NCBI GenBank assembly: GCA_034521835.1
Contig: JAXHMA010000003.1
Coordinates: 372,001 to 436,000 of the forward strand
From: JAMQKA01 sp034521835
Lineage (GTDB): Bacteria > Bacteroidota > Rhodothermia > Balneolales > Balneolaceae
DNA: 64,000 bases
Direction: 5' to 3'
Part shown: positions 40,941 to 51,373 of the stretch, one piece after another
Layout of the letters: every line of letters starts with the position of its first letter
Position numbering within the stretch: the first letter of the stretch is position 1
Made by a program: the position numbers and the translations under genes
The notes under the pieces: model-generated
Database searches by the model: none
Seen by the model: the letters and a program-made list of their open reading frames with translations, nothing else
What the model was told of the DNA's origin: nothing

Positions 40941-43393
40941 ATGGGCTTACGGGTTTTTCTAAATATTCTATTCTTAATTTCCTTTTTAGTGACTTGTTCT
41001 CAAAACGAAGAGAGCGTTAGATCAAGTTCGCAACAAGCTCCAAACGAGAATCAGATAGAGGCCCCGGTTTTTACGAAACTTTCTCCTTCTCAAACAGGAA
41101 TTTCCTTTGCCAACCATGTCACTGATAGCGTCAAGTTCAATGCCTTGAACTATGCGTTTATGTACAACGGAGGGGGAGTTGCTATTGGCGATATCAACAA
41201 TGATGGCCTTTCCGACATTTTTTTGACCGGCAATATGGTGACCAGCAGACTATTATCTGAATAAAGGAGATATGCAATTTGAAGATATTACAGAATCTGC
41301 CGGGGTTGTGACGGAGAACTGGATCACCGGGGTATCGATGGTGGACCTGAACAACGACGGATTTCTGGATATATACTTATCGGTGGTGAGTCGTGAAAAT
41401 GACTCTCCTGAAGAACGGGCGAACCTGCTTTTCATGAATAACGGGGATAACACCTTTACTGAGAAAGCCTCGGAATATAACATTGCGGACGCCAGTTTTC
41501 ACGACCCACGCTGCTTTTCTCGACTACAACAAGGATGGGTTTCTTGACCTGTACCTGTTAAATCATTCGCCCGGTTCATTTTCGCGAGAGATGGGAAGAG
41601 AGGGAAATATGAATTCACTTTCAACAAGTCACGATATTCTTTATAAAAATAATGGCGATGGAACGTTCGAGGATGTATCCCGCAAGGCAGGCATACTGGA
41701 AAAGACAGAATATGGACTTGGAATCGCGGTATCCGATGTGAACAGGAATGGTTGGCCTGATATCTATATATCTAACGATATCGCCCCGGATGATGTTGCT
41801 CTATATCAACAACAAAGACGGTACGTTCACAGATAAAGCCCATCAGTACTCTTAAGCATACCAGCTATGCCGGGATGGGCGTGGATATTGCTGATTTCAA
41901 CAACGACGGCTGGCCCGATATCCTACAGGCAGATATGATGCCACCGGACTACCATGAACGTAAGCTCATGAGTTATGGCGTCGATTTTCAACAGTATATT
42001 ACGTAAAATCCGTAGCGGGTACAACTACTCCTATACCAAGAATACGCTTCCAGATGAGCAATGGTGTGGATAAGGATGGAAATATTGTTTTCAGCGAGGT
42101 GGGTCGCATGGGCGGGTATTGCCTACACTGGTTGGAGTTGGGCACCGCTATTCGGAGATTATGACAACAACGGCTACAAAGATATACTAATTACCAATGG
42201 CTACCCCGCTGCTGTCAACAATTTTGACTATCTGGTTGAGCAGGCGCAGTCAACGAGTTCCACACCGAAAGAGGAATATCAGCAGTTAAAGAATACCAGA
42301 GAGCTTAAACTTCGGAACTATTTGTTTAGAAACAACGGGGGGATTGCATTCAGTGATGTGTCAGAACATTGGGGTTTTGTGGATTCAACCTATTCCTATG
42401 GAATGGCTCAGGGTGATCTGGATATTGTGATCAATAATCTCAATACAACTGCTTCGATCTACCAAAATAATGTGGATGAGTTTTCGGGCACCCGATACCT
42501 TACTCTTAAATTGAAAGGACCCGAGAATAACAGGCAGGGTATCGGCGCCAACGCAGTGTTGACTGCCGATGGATCGCCGGATATAGTAGCTGGTAACCTC
42601 GGGCATAATCATAGGTTTACCACCTCAGAGGCTCGGCAGTTTAGCATGTTTGCTCATGATTTTGATAACGATTACACACAGGATCTTATCTACACTGTGA
42701 ATGAAAATGGTACGTATTACCCATTCTTTGGGAAAGCCAGGCTCGGTTGGGCCATACCAATAATTGATGAAAAATATCCCACTTACCGCTCCTTCTCCGC
42801 GGTAGATATGGCTGAGATTTTTGGCTCTGAGGTACTTGAAAAAGCGCGGCAATATAAAGCAGATATCTTTACCGGTTCGCCTTTCTTTTGAGTGATGGAA
42901 ACTGGAGCCCATGTCTTGCGGGACTTCCGCCGGAAGAAGCCCAGATTTCACCCATTAAAGGAATCGTTGCCCAGTGACCTGGATCAGGACGGGAACCAGG
43001 ATCTTGTCATTGTAAGAATTATCTATGGGATTTATCCTGATATCTCCCCGCGCTGATGCAGGAAATTGCCTTTTACTCAAGGGCGATGGCAATGGGCAAT
43101 TTAAGGCGGTAGCTCACCCATTTAAGAGTGCGCTTTGTGGCTAACCTGGTGATGCCAAAGATATAAAAATGATAAATACTCCAAGTGGTTTGTCACTGCT
43201 GGTTGCCAATAACGGTGGGCCCATTCAGTTTTTCCATATCAGCAAAAAAATAGCTCAAAAGGGGGAAAACTCTGGGTTTTTCAGACGAGGTCGAAGCCGG
43301 GGCGGATTCGAAACTGCAGTTAATACTTCCCATAAAATGAGGGGTTCGAATACTGGAAAAAAATATCGAAGTTGGCCAAAACAACGGTTTTGA
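40941..43393 (+). pseudogene. CRTAC1-like FG-GAP/VCBS lipoprotein, decayed with large internal deletion
   Basis: This is a broken paralogue of the intact protein at 58960-62334. It starts with a lipoprotein signal (FLVTCSQN) and retains DINNDGLSDIFLTGN, VDLNNDGFLDIYLS and ISNDIAPDDV, but changes frame repeatedly (near 41260, 41500, 41810, 42000-42060 and after 42890). In the middle, the text jumps from IGANAVLTADGSP straight to DIVAGNLGHNHRF. In the intact copy these segments lie about 350 residues apart, so the ASPIC/UnbV domain and several repeats are missing. A smaller loss removed part of the GDLDNDGDLELIINN repeat (here GDLDIVINN). The 3' end still reads ADAGNCLLLKGDGNGQF and INTPSGLSLLVANNGG. 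The deletion shows genuine decay. The protein family is a calcium-binding propeller of unknown function. Confidence 0.85.
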
Positions 43394-44239
43394 AAAGGTT
43401 CTCTTCAAGTAAAATTAATCGTCTCTTGTCTAGCCGATTGAACTCTCCCTAAGCTCATTCTGCTTTTAGCGCCCATCTCTGTTGCCAAAAAAATAGCTAT
43501 CCAGAAGCTGCGATACCGCTGGCGCAAAATCCTTCAATGCTTCTTCAGAAACCCAATTCAGATGTGTAGAGCCCAGTTGCAAGAATCAGCTATGCTTCAG
43601 GCTGTGATAAATTCGTCAGTGATATCTTGTCGTCTGTTGCGCATGTGGATCACCCACCCTTGGTTGATAGGAAGTCAGTTAGCTTTGTCTACGAAAATAA
43701 TTTGAGGAGTACTCTAAGTTGGATGCTTTTGTCATCCAGCGGATGAGCTTAGACTGTTTAATCCGTTTGATAACAAACCTAAAGGTCGGGCTGAGAAGAT
43801 TTGTGAAGTTCTTTCCCGTTAACAACGGTAGATCATCTCCCCAATGAAATTAGGCCGATCAGTCAGATTTAGTTTTCATTTGATAGAAATGGGCAAAGCC
43901 AGAATAGTAGTTATTGATTCTTTGAGCCCTCTATCTCTATATAGAAGCAGGTGTATAACATATGTAGAAAATAGTGAGTTGTGGCAATAATTATGGCGTT
44001 TTTTTGAGGCAAGTAACGGCTAGACACAGTAGAAATATTGTATAGGAGGAATTAGCTCATTATACAAGCTAACCTAAATTGTATGAAATAGGTGACTCTG
44101 CTTTGTTCAAGAATACCTGTAGTTAAAAAGGAAGTACTGGTGGTATTAGAATTTAAAAAACGGGACGTTTCTACATTGGAATGGTAAAGATTGGTTTATA
44201 CCTAATCTGTGATCTAAAGACGAAAGGGATTGATCAAAG
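43394..44239. other. Long intergenic region with a possible minus-strand coding remnant
   Basis: About 850 bases with no supportable gene. On the minus strand, between about 43700 and 43460, pieces such as STHLNWVSEEALKDFAPAVSQLLDSYFF look protein-like and broken by stops. I could not assign a family. The last 250 bases before the sigma gene are AT-rich and probably include its promoter. Confidence 0.3.
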
Positions 44240-44809
44240 GTGACCCGCGATAGCTCTGCAGAGGATATCCGATTATGGAAAAAGCTCCAGAATGGAGATA
44301 AACGCGCGATTTCAGCTCTATTTGAGAAATATTATACCCCGTTATTGAACTATGGCTTAAAGCTGATACCTGAGGAGGCGCTGATAAAGGATAGTATTCA
44401 GGAGCTTTTTTACGTTCTTTGGGAGCAACGGGAGAACCTGTCAGAAGTGGAGTACATGTCGATCTTACTTTGTATGTGTCCCTCCGAAGAACAGTGTTCA
44501 GGCAGGCAGAAATTAAAAAAACAAGATATGAGAGAGATAAGGCCTACTCGGATGAATTTTTCAGGAGTGTGATAAATTATGAAGAGTTGGACGAGGAGAA
44601 ACGAATTAAAAAAGGAGCAAAGAGAAGGCTGGGAGGACCGGCCCGTTCGGTATGCGCTGAGCGATAAGCAAAAAGAGGCCGTTTTTTTGAAATTTTACAG
44701 CGGCTTGACCAACACGGAGATCGCCCAGGTAATGGATGTGAACCGTCAGAGTGTCTACAACTATATTTACCGTGCAATACAGGCGCTGCAATCGTATATG
44801 ACGGAATAA
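44240..44809 (+). pseudogene. ECF-type sigma factor, at least two frameshifts
   Basis: The GTG at 44240 opens a sigma gene of about 190 codons that is a paralogue of the one at 7912-8508. Region 2 reads WKKLQNGDKRAISALFEKYY and KDSIQELFYVLWEQRE, close to the other protein's NKEAISKLFCLYY and RDCIQELFLTIW. The frame shifts near 44450 (VDLTLYVSLRRTVFRQ) and again near 44630. Region 4 is complete: SDKQKEAVFLKFYSGLTNTE and the helix IAQVMDVNRQSVYNYI. It starts the second sigma-FecR-SusC-SusD cassette of the window. As written it cannot be translated as one protein, but both DNA- and polymerase-binding regions are preserved. Confidence 0.82.
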
Positions 44810-45172
44810 AAAATATTTTTCCAGCCCAGAGAAGCGAATAACGCCTTGCAGCCCGGGTTTCTTCAATATATCCTGCTTCCCGGGCACTAACTCCAGGGTC
44901 CTTGTGTCATTACCCTTAACCAAGATCTCACCAAGAAACATAATATAAGTCACAGTCTGCCATAACGATACAGAAATTAAACTAAAATATACGTGAGAAA
45001 TCCGGGCTAAATTCGTGATCTAATAACTATTACACGAATTAACCAATAACTACACAGGCGGATAGCGCAGAAACCTGAATCTGGCTTCTTTTCAAAAAAA
45101 TTTCTAGTGGAATGAGTAGATCTCTGAAATGTCTTCCTTTATATAAGTGAAAGATGAATAAAAGGGAAACTC

Positions 45173-46202
45173 GTGCCGAAATTAATGGATCTATTGGACG
45201 ATCCCTCATTTAATCGCTGGATTAAAGGGGAGGCTACACCCGAAGAACGCGAAAGGTGGGAAAAGTGGAAGGCCAAAGATCCAGTACATCAGGAGATCAG
45301 GGAAAGAGCTCATACTTTTTTTCAACTGCCATTTGAAGAACAGAGCGGAGAGGACCTGCAAAAAGAGTTGACCCGGTTTCAGTCCCGCCTAAATGACTAT
45401 CCGTATATTTTCAGGATAAATGGCAAGCAACGCCGCAGCCCGTCAGGTTATCGCTGGGCGGTTGCCGCGGCGCTCATTCTTTTGATTGCTGTGGTCGCCG
45501 TTATGGCTCTCTATCTTCGGCAGGCACCAAAGGAGGCTAAACCAACACCGCTTTTTTCGACAATCGAGGTGGGATATGGAGAAAAGGGAGCATTGAAAAT
45601 AAGCGACGGTTCAACGATCAAACTGAACGCCAATTCTACTTTGCGCTATAGCCCGGAACAGTTTAACAGCTCGAATGTAGAGGTCTGGCTGGAAGAGAGG
45701 CTATTTTTCGATTGTTCGGGATCCAGAGGAAAAAAAGCGCAACTTTACCGTGCATACCCCAGATGGAGATATTCGGATATTGGGGACCCGAATTTAATGT
45801 AAATACCCGGTACGAACGAACGGGAGTTGTGTTGGAAGAAGGCCGTATAGAGATACTTCTCAAGGATTCGGAGAAGGGGGTAGCTGGTCAATTTGAGTTG
45901 AAACCGGAACAACACGCCCAGTTTTCAGCAAACAAGACAAATGTGCAGATCCAGGAGGTAGATACCCTGCTTTATACCGCTTGGCTGGACGGTAAATTTG
46001 TATTTGACGAGATTCCATTTAATGAGCTGATTCGGGATGTGGAACATATTTATGGGATAAAGATCCAGGTGCGCGATGTAAGCCTGCTAAATCAAAAGGT
46101 TACGGGTACACTTCGCAATCCGATCTGGAAACCCTGATGGAAGGAATTTCAGCCATACTTCACGTAGATGTGACAGAAGAAAAAAAGGATTGTACTCAAT
46201 AG
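45173..46202 (+). pseudogene. FecR family anti-sigma factor, at least two frameshifts
   Basis: The start is GTG 45173. The N-terminal cytoplasmic domain (LMDLLDDPSFNRWIKGEATP) resembles the isolated fragment at 8614. A transmembrane helix follows (WAVAAALILLIAVVAVMALYL). The periplasmic FecR domain is conserved as IEVGYGEKGALKISDGSTIKL and LGTEFNVNTRYERTGVVLEE across shifts at about 45705 and 45790. A last shift near 46120 restores the C-terminus (NPDLETLMEGISAI), ending at TAG 46200-46202. The 365-base gap to the sigma gene is larger than in the first cassette. It would transmit a SusC/STN signal to the sigma factor at 44240. Coding sequence on both sides of each break is well kept, so the gene may be functional in the organism. 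Confidence 0.82.
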
Positions 46203-46291
46203 AAAAAACGAGATAAATAATAAACGGGATAAACTATGTTTGACAATCAGCAGACATTTGGAACCAAGAATACTAAACAGGGGGAAAAGGT

Positions 46292-49200
46292 ATGATGAAT
46301 CAGGCGGATACACAGATGGACATTAATAGTACTGTTGACGCTGGCCCAGGTAGCGGTCGTTGAGGCTCAAAAGAAGGGACAGTCCAATACACTGGCACAG
46401 CTAAAACTGGCTGAAGGAAGCGATTTAAAAACCAGTATCGATACAGGTATAAAGTTCATATCGGCCCTGGAGCGACTGGAAAACAAGTTTGATATCTCCT
46501 TTATGTATAAAACAGGACTCCTGGACGGGGTTTATGCGCCAAAGGATATCGGACAAACCGATAATTTGACCTATGAACTCCAAAAGCTGTTGGATCCATA
46601 CAGCCTTAAATATACACGGCTCAATAACCGCACATTTGCCATCTCGCTGGATTTCTCGAAGTACGCAGTAAGACTGAATGCGAAAATGGAGCGGGTACAG
46701 GGTACGGTTACCGATGCGAGCACCGGTGAGACGCTGCCCGGGGTAAATGTAGTTTTTAAAGGCACCGCGGTTGGAACCGCCACGGATGCCGATGGAAATT
46801 ACAGCCTTGATGCTACCAGTTTACAGGACACGCTCCTATTCTCATTTATAGGATATCAAACGCAGGAAGTGCCGCTAAATGGGCGCACAGATATTGATGT
46901 GGCGTTGGCGCCGCAGGCGCTCGTTGGCGAAGATGTGGTGGTCGTTGGATATGGCTCGCACCGCGAAAAAGCTGATCTTACATCTGCTGTGGCAGAGGTG
47001 GACATGGAGAGTGTCGCAGATCGGCCGGTATCAAATTTAACCAACCTGATGCAGGGACAGGCCCCGGGACTCGTAGCCAAGCAAACATCGGGTACGCCGG
47101 GAGAGGAACTGCAGGTAAACATCAGGGGTATTAGCTCTCTTGGGGCGGGGAGCGAACCTCTGTTCGTCGTAGACGGTTTCCCGGTGGGAACGTCGGCGGG
47201 CAAAAATATTGATCCTTCCAATATCGAAAGCATCTCTGTATTGAAGGATGCTTCTTCCACAGCCATTTATGGAGCACGAGGCTCAAATGGCGTAATTTTG
47301 ATTACAACCAAAACAGCGAAGGAAGGAGATGTAGATATTTCCTTTAATGCAACTGCGGGGGTCCAGAATCTTCCGCATTCCAGGAGAACGGAAATGATGA
47401 ACGGGGTTGAATTTGCCCGGTTCAAGAAGGAGGCATTTATGGATAAAATTCGCTATTTCGATAATCGGGAACCAAGTATTGATGAAGTACCAGAAAACTA
47501 CCGCCACCCGGAAAACACGCAATATTCAACAAACTGGTTGAATCAAATCCTGAATCAGAATGCCCCTTTTTCAGAAGTATAATCTATCAGTGGGGTCGGG
47601 TAGAGGGTCGGTCCAGTCATTTGTGTCTGTCGGTTATTTAAATCAGAAGGGCGCCGTCATTGAAACCGGATTTGAGCGGTTTAACGTGCGGGCAAATCTG
47701 AGGGGAGATCTCCATGAAAAGATTACGATGGGATGGAATCTTGTGGGTTCTTATTCCCAGGAACAATATGCACCCACGACGGGACGCGATGCGATTATTG
47801 GTTCGGCCTTGTGGGCGGACCCGCGAGAACCGGTTTATAATGAGGATGGAACCTATAACACATATATCGGTGGACAGGACGGCGTTTTTGGTACTCCCAA
47901 TCCCGTCATGGAGTTGAGGGAGATGGACAGAGATCGCAATGCAGGCAACCTGTTGACTAACGGATACCTGCAGTTTTGTCTGTCCTTGAGAATTTCAGAG
48001 TTCAAATCTTCGGTGAATGCCAGCATCGATAATCAAAGTCGAAAAGAGTTCCGTCCATCTTACTTGGCGGGAAGAGGGTTTAATAATCCACCTCCCCGGG
48101 AGGCCTACCTCAATGAGTGGGATACCGAGGTGTACAACTATGCGACCGATCAGCTGCTTACCTATATGGTGAATCTTGGTGAGCATGATCTAACGCTGAT
48201 GGGCGGCTTTTCTGCACCACGAGGAAGTAGTAAAGAGCATCTCGACTTCGGGTGATGAGTTTCCGAATGATATTGTACAGGTATCTGGATGCGGCTATTC
48301 TACGAGGGTAAATGCTGGCTCTTCTGAAGCTAGCTGGTGCTTGTTGGCTTATTTTGCCCGGCTGAACTATAACTTCAATGACAAGTACCTGTTATCTGCA
48401 ACTTTTCGGAGGGAAGGCAGCTCAAGATTCGGTTGGGAATAATCGGTTGGGGGAATTTCCCGGCTGTTTCTTTGGGTTCGGAGAGTTTCTGAGGAGTCGG
48501 GGTTGTATGCCTGATGTTGACTGGCTGTCCGATTTAAAATTCCGGGGTAGCTGGGGAGTGACCGGTAACGACGGTGTGGGTAACTACCGGAGCCTATCGA
48601 CGATGAACCAGTCCAACTATATACTGGATGGTGAATTCGTAAATGGCCAGGTACTGAGTTCATTTGCTAATGCAAATCTGGGATGGGAGCAATCCGACCA
48701 GATAAATCTGGGAATGGATCTGTTGCTATGCTGAACAACCGGGTGAATTTTACGGCGGAAGCGTCTGGAGAAATCACCAATGATATGCTGCTGCCTACCG
48801 AAATCCCGGTCGATTGCCGGGTTTCAGACGGTGCCTTCGCGGATATGGAGAAGTGGGGGGCGAAGGTCTGAGAGCTTGCGCTTGGGTATGCGAAATGGGC
48901 CCGGGATTTTGGTCATAGGTGCCATTCTGACGTGCTCGGTCAACACGTTAACAAAGTACTCGCGATTGGTGGTAATAATGACGAAATCAGGACGGGTAGC
49001 TTTTATGGGGCCTACAATGTATCGAGACCGGGTCGGCCGATTGGAATGCTTCACGGGTACAGGTGGCTGGGTATTTTCAACGCCGAGGAGGAGATCGACA
49101 ACCACCCCACCCAGGATGGTGCCATTCCCGGAACCTTTAAATATGCCGATACCAATGGGGACGGCGTCGTCTCCTACGATACCGAGGATATGGTGGAAAT

Positions 49201-49697
49201 CGGGAATCCGCACCCCAAGTTTGTATGGGGAATGAATCTCGGGGCCGATTTGCCAAAAACTTTGATCTGAGTGTGTTCATCCCGGAGCCCAGGATTACGA
49301 TATCATGCGGCAAGTCGAAAAGACAACGCTGAATATGGATGGCGTTTTCAACATTCTTGCAGAAGGTAAAGATCGCTGGCGGTCGCCAGACAACCCTGGC
49401 AATGGGCGTATCCCGACCTCCAATACCTGGAAGTGGCAGCGAGAGTCCAATTCGAAGTACATATATGATGCGAGTCACGCCTGGTTAAAGAATGTGACCC
49501 TTGGCTATACCTTTTCAAACATTCCCAGCATAAGTAATATTCGGGTGTATGTGAGTGCCGACAACCTTTTTCTGATCTCGACTTACCCGGGTAATAATCC
49601 CGAGGTTGATCAAAATGGAGGGATCAGCCCAGGTTATGACGACCAGACGTACCCGGTTCCACGCACATTCTCTCTCGGTGCAGCAATCAATTTTTAA
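46292..49697 (+). pseudogene. SusC/RagA-type TonB-dependent receptor with STN domain, at least six frameshifts
   Basis: Two consecutive ATG codons at 46292 fit a start, although the signal peptide region is itself frameshifted. From 46335 the STN domain is clear (ALERLENKFDISFMYKTGLLDG), then the carboxypeptidase-regulatory-like domain (VQGTVTDASTGETLPGVNVV) and the plug with SEPLFVVDGFPVG and DASSTAIYGARGSNGVILIT. The first break is at about 47570. Between 48240 and 49300 breaks recur every 100-400 bases. The barrel end (VTLGYTFSNIPSISNIRVYVSADNLF) and terminal aromatic (AAINF) are intact to 49697. It belongs to the second sigma-FecR cassette, with SusD 18 bases downstream. This is the most damaged SusC of the three in the window. 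Confidence 0.82.
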
Positions 49698-49715
49698 AAT
49701 AATAGTTGGATAGCC

Positions 49716-51215
49716 ATGAAATATTTTATCATAACATTTTGTTCTTTGCTAATGCTTGCGCTGATTTCATGCAGCGATGATTACCTGGTCAAAACCGACC
49801 CTACCAGTCTCGTAGAGGATGAGTTCTATCAAACCGAAGAACAGATGGCCCAGGCCGTAAACGGGGTATACTCCCAGCTACAGGGCATGATCCATGACCA
49901 GTGGCAGTATAACGAGTTCATAACGGACAACACTACGCTGCACTTCAATGTGGCGAATCGTGGACAGGGGCCCGCCCTGGAGGCGATCGAATACTGGCAG
50001 ATGAATCCTTCCACCCCGAATATTACCAACCTGTATAACAGCTACTATCAGGCCTTGGTAAATATTAATACGACACTTTCAAAGCTGGAGAATACAGAAA
50101 TCAATGAGACACTAAGTCAGCAGTTGCAGGGTGAATTGAAGTTTCTGCGGGCTTACTACTACTTCAATCTCGTCCAGTATTTTGGGGATGTCATTCTCAT
50201 CACCGAACCTATCGACTCTCCGGAGGAGGCCTGGACATATGCACGGAAGCCGGTGGACGAAGTATACGACCTGGTGATTAGTGACCTGGAAGCAGCTGTA
50301 TCAAACACGCTCGACTATGGAGATGCGGCCGCAACGGTAGCGCGAGGGAGCAGCCCTGAGCTTATTAGGTAAAGTATATCTGACCCGAAAGCAGTATGGG
50401 CAGGCTATAAGTACGCTGGAGCAGGTCCTCCCTATGGGGTATTCCCTGCTTACCTCCTATGAGGATGTCTTTGATCCTGCCAATAAAAATCATGAGGAGT
50501 CAATCTTTGCTGTTCAGTTCCAGGGAGGGAATGATCTGGGTGAACACAGCAGTTTTATATACACGTTTGCTCCAAGAGAATCCGAAGGAGCCGTAATTGA
50601 TTTTTCAGGCCAGAATGGGGGCGGATGGAATACGCCTTCGCTGGATATAATTGACTCATATGAAGATGGAGACCTTCGAAAGGATGTCTCCTTAAATGAA
50701 GGATACACCAACAATGAAGGAGACTGGGTCCCGGTACCCTATATCACCAAGTACCATCATCCGCATTCTATTAGAGGACGAACGGACGACAACTGGCCCG
50801 TTCTCCGCTATGCAGATGTGCTGCTTATGCTTGCTGAAGCCATAAATGAAGATCAGGGTCCAACCTCAGAAGCACATGGTTATCTGAATCAAGTACGGGA
50901 GCGAGCCGGGCTCGATCCATTGAACGGTTTAGATCAGGATACATTCAGGGATACCGTACTTCACGAAAGAAGAATAGAGCTGGCGTTTGAAAACCATCGC
51001 TGGTTTGACCTGAAAAGGACCAAGACCCCGCAAGAATTGGCAGCTTTTCTAAATGCTTATGGCGACCAGGAGCGAGAAAATCCCACAACCAGCAGGGGTG
51101 GTATCTACCATTTACTGAGGGAGATTATGCTTTTGAACCGTACGAAGCATTATTCCCCATACCTGCGGATGAAATATAATCATCGGGCGAGCTGACCCGA
51201 AACCCGGGATATTGA
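49716..51215 (+). pseudogene. SusD/RagB-type lipoprotein, three frame disruptions
   Basis: The lipobox is ALISCSDD (Cys19). SusD features are AQAVNGVYSQLQGM, LQGELKFLRAYYYFNLVQYFGDVILI and, after a shift at about 50360, MGYSLLTSYEDVFD, WPVLRYADVLLMLAEAINED, YLNQVRERAGLDPL and RRIELAFENHRWFDL. Near 51100 the frame slips once more. The original frame then reads DYAFEPYEALFPIPADE, hits an in-frame TAA, and finishes with ELTRNPGY at 51215. The NPGY end is the usual SusD C-terminus, which fixes the true end of the gene. It partners the SusC at 46292. A strong terminator follows at 51240. Confidence 0.86.
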
Positions 51216-51239
51216 TTTTAACGGGTATGTATACCATTT

Positions 51240-51282
51240 AACAGTGGGTACAGTTTTATATTTTCGCTGTAACCCACTGTTT
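51240..51282 (+). terminator. Strong rho-independent-type terminator after SusD
   Basis: AACAGTGGGT at 51240-51249 pairs with ACCCACTGTT at 51272-51281 (ten base pairs), with a further ACAG/CTGT pairing inside (51250-51253 and 51267-51270). The loop is T-rich. It lies 25 bases after the NPGY stop and closes the second SusC/SusD cassette. Confidence 0.7.
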
Positions 51283-51373
51283 TGAGTAGGTTTAAATGGC
51301 TTCAGAAATAAAAAAATGCATTAATTAAGCTTTTTATAATCGTGCTGATATTTTTTGACGGTCTTTTCTCGTT

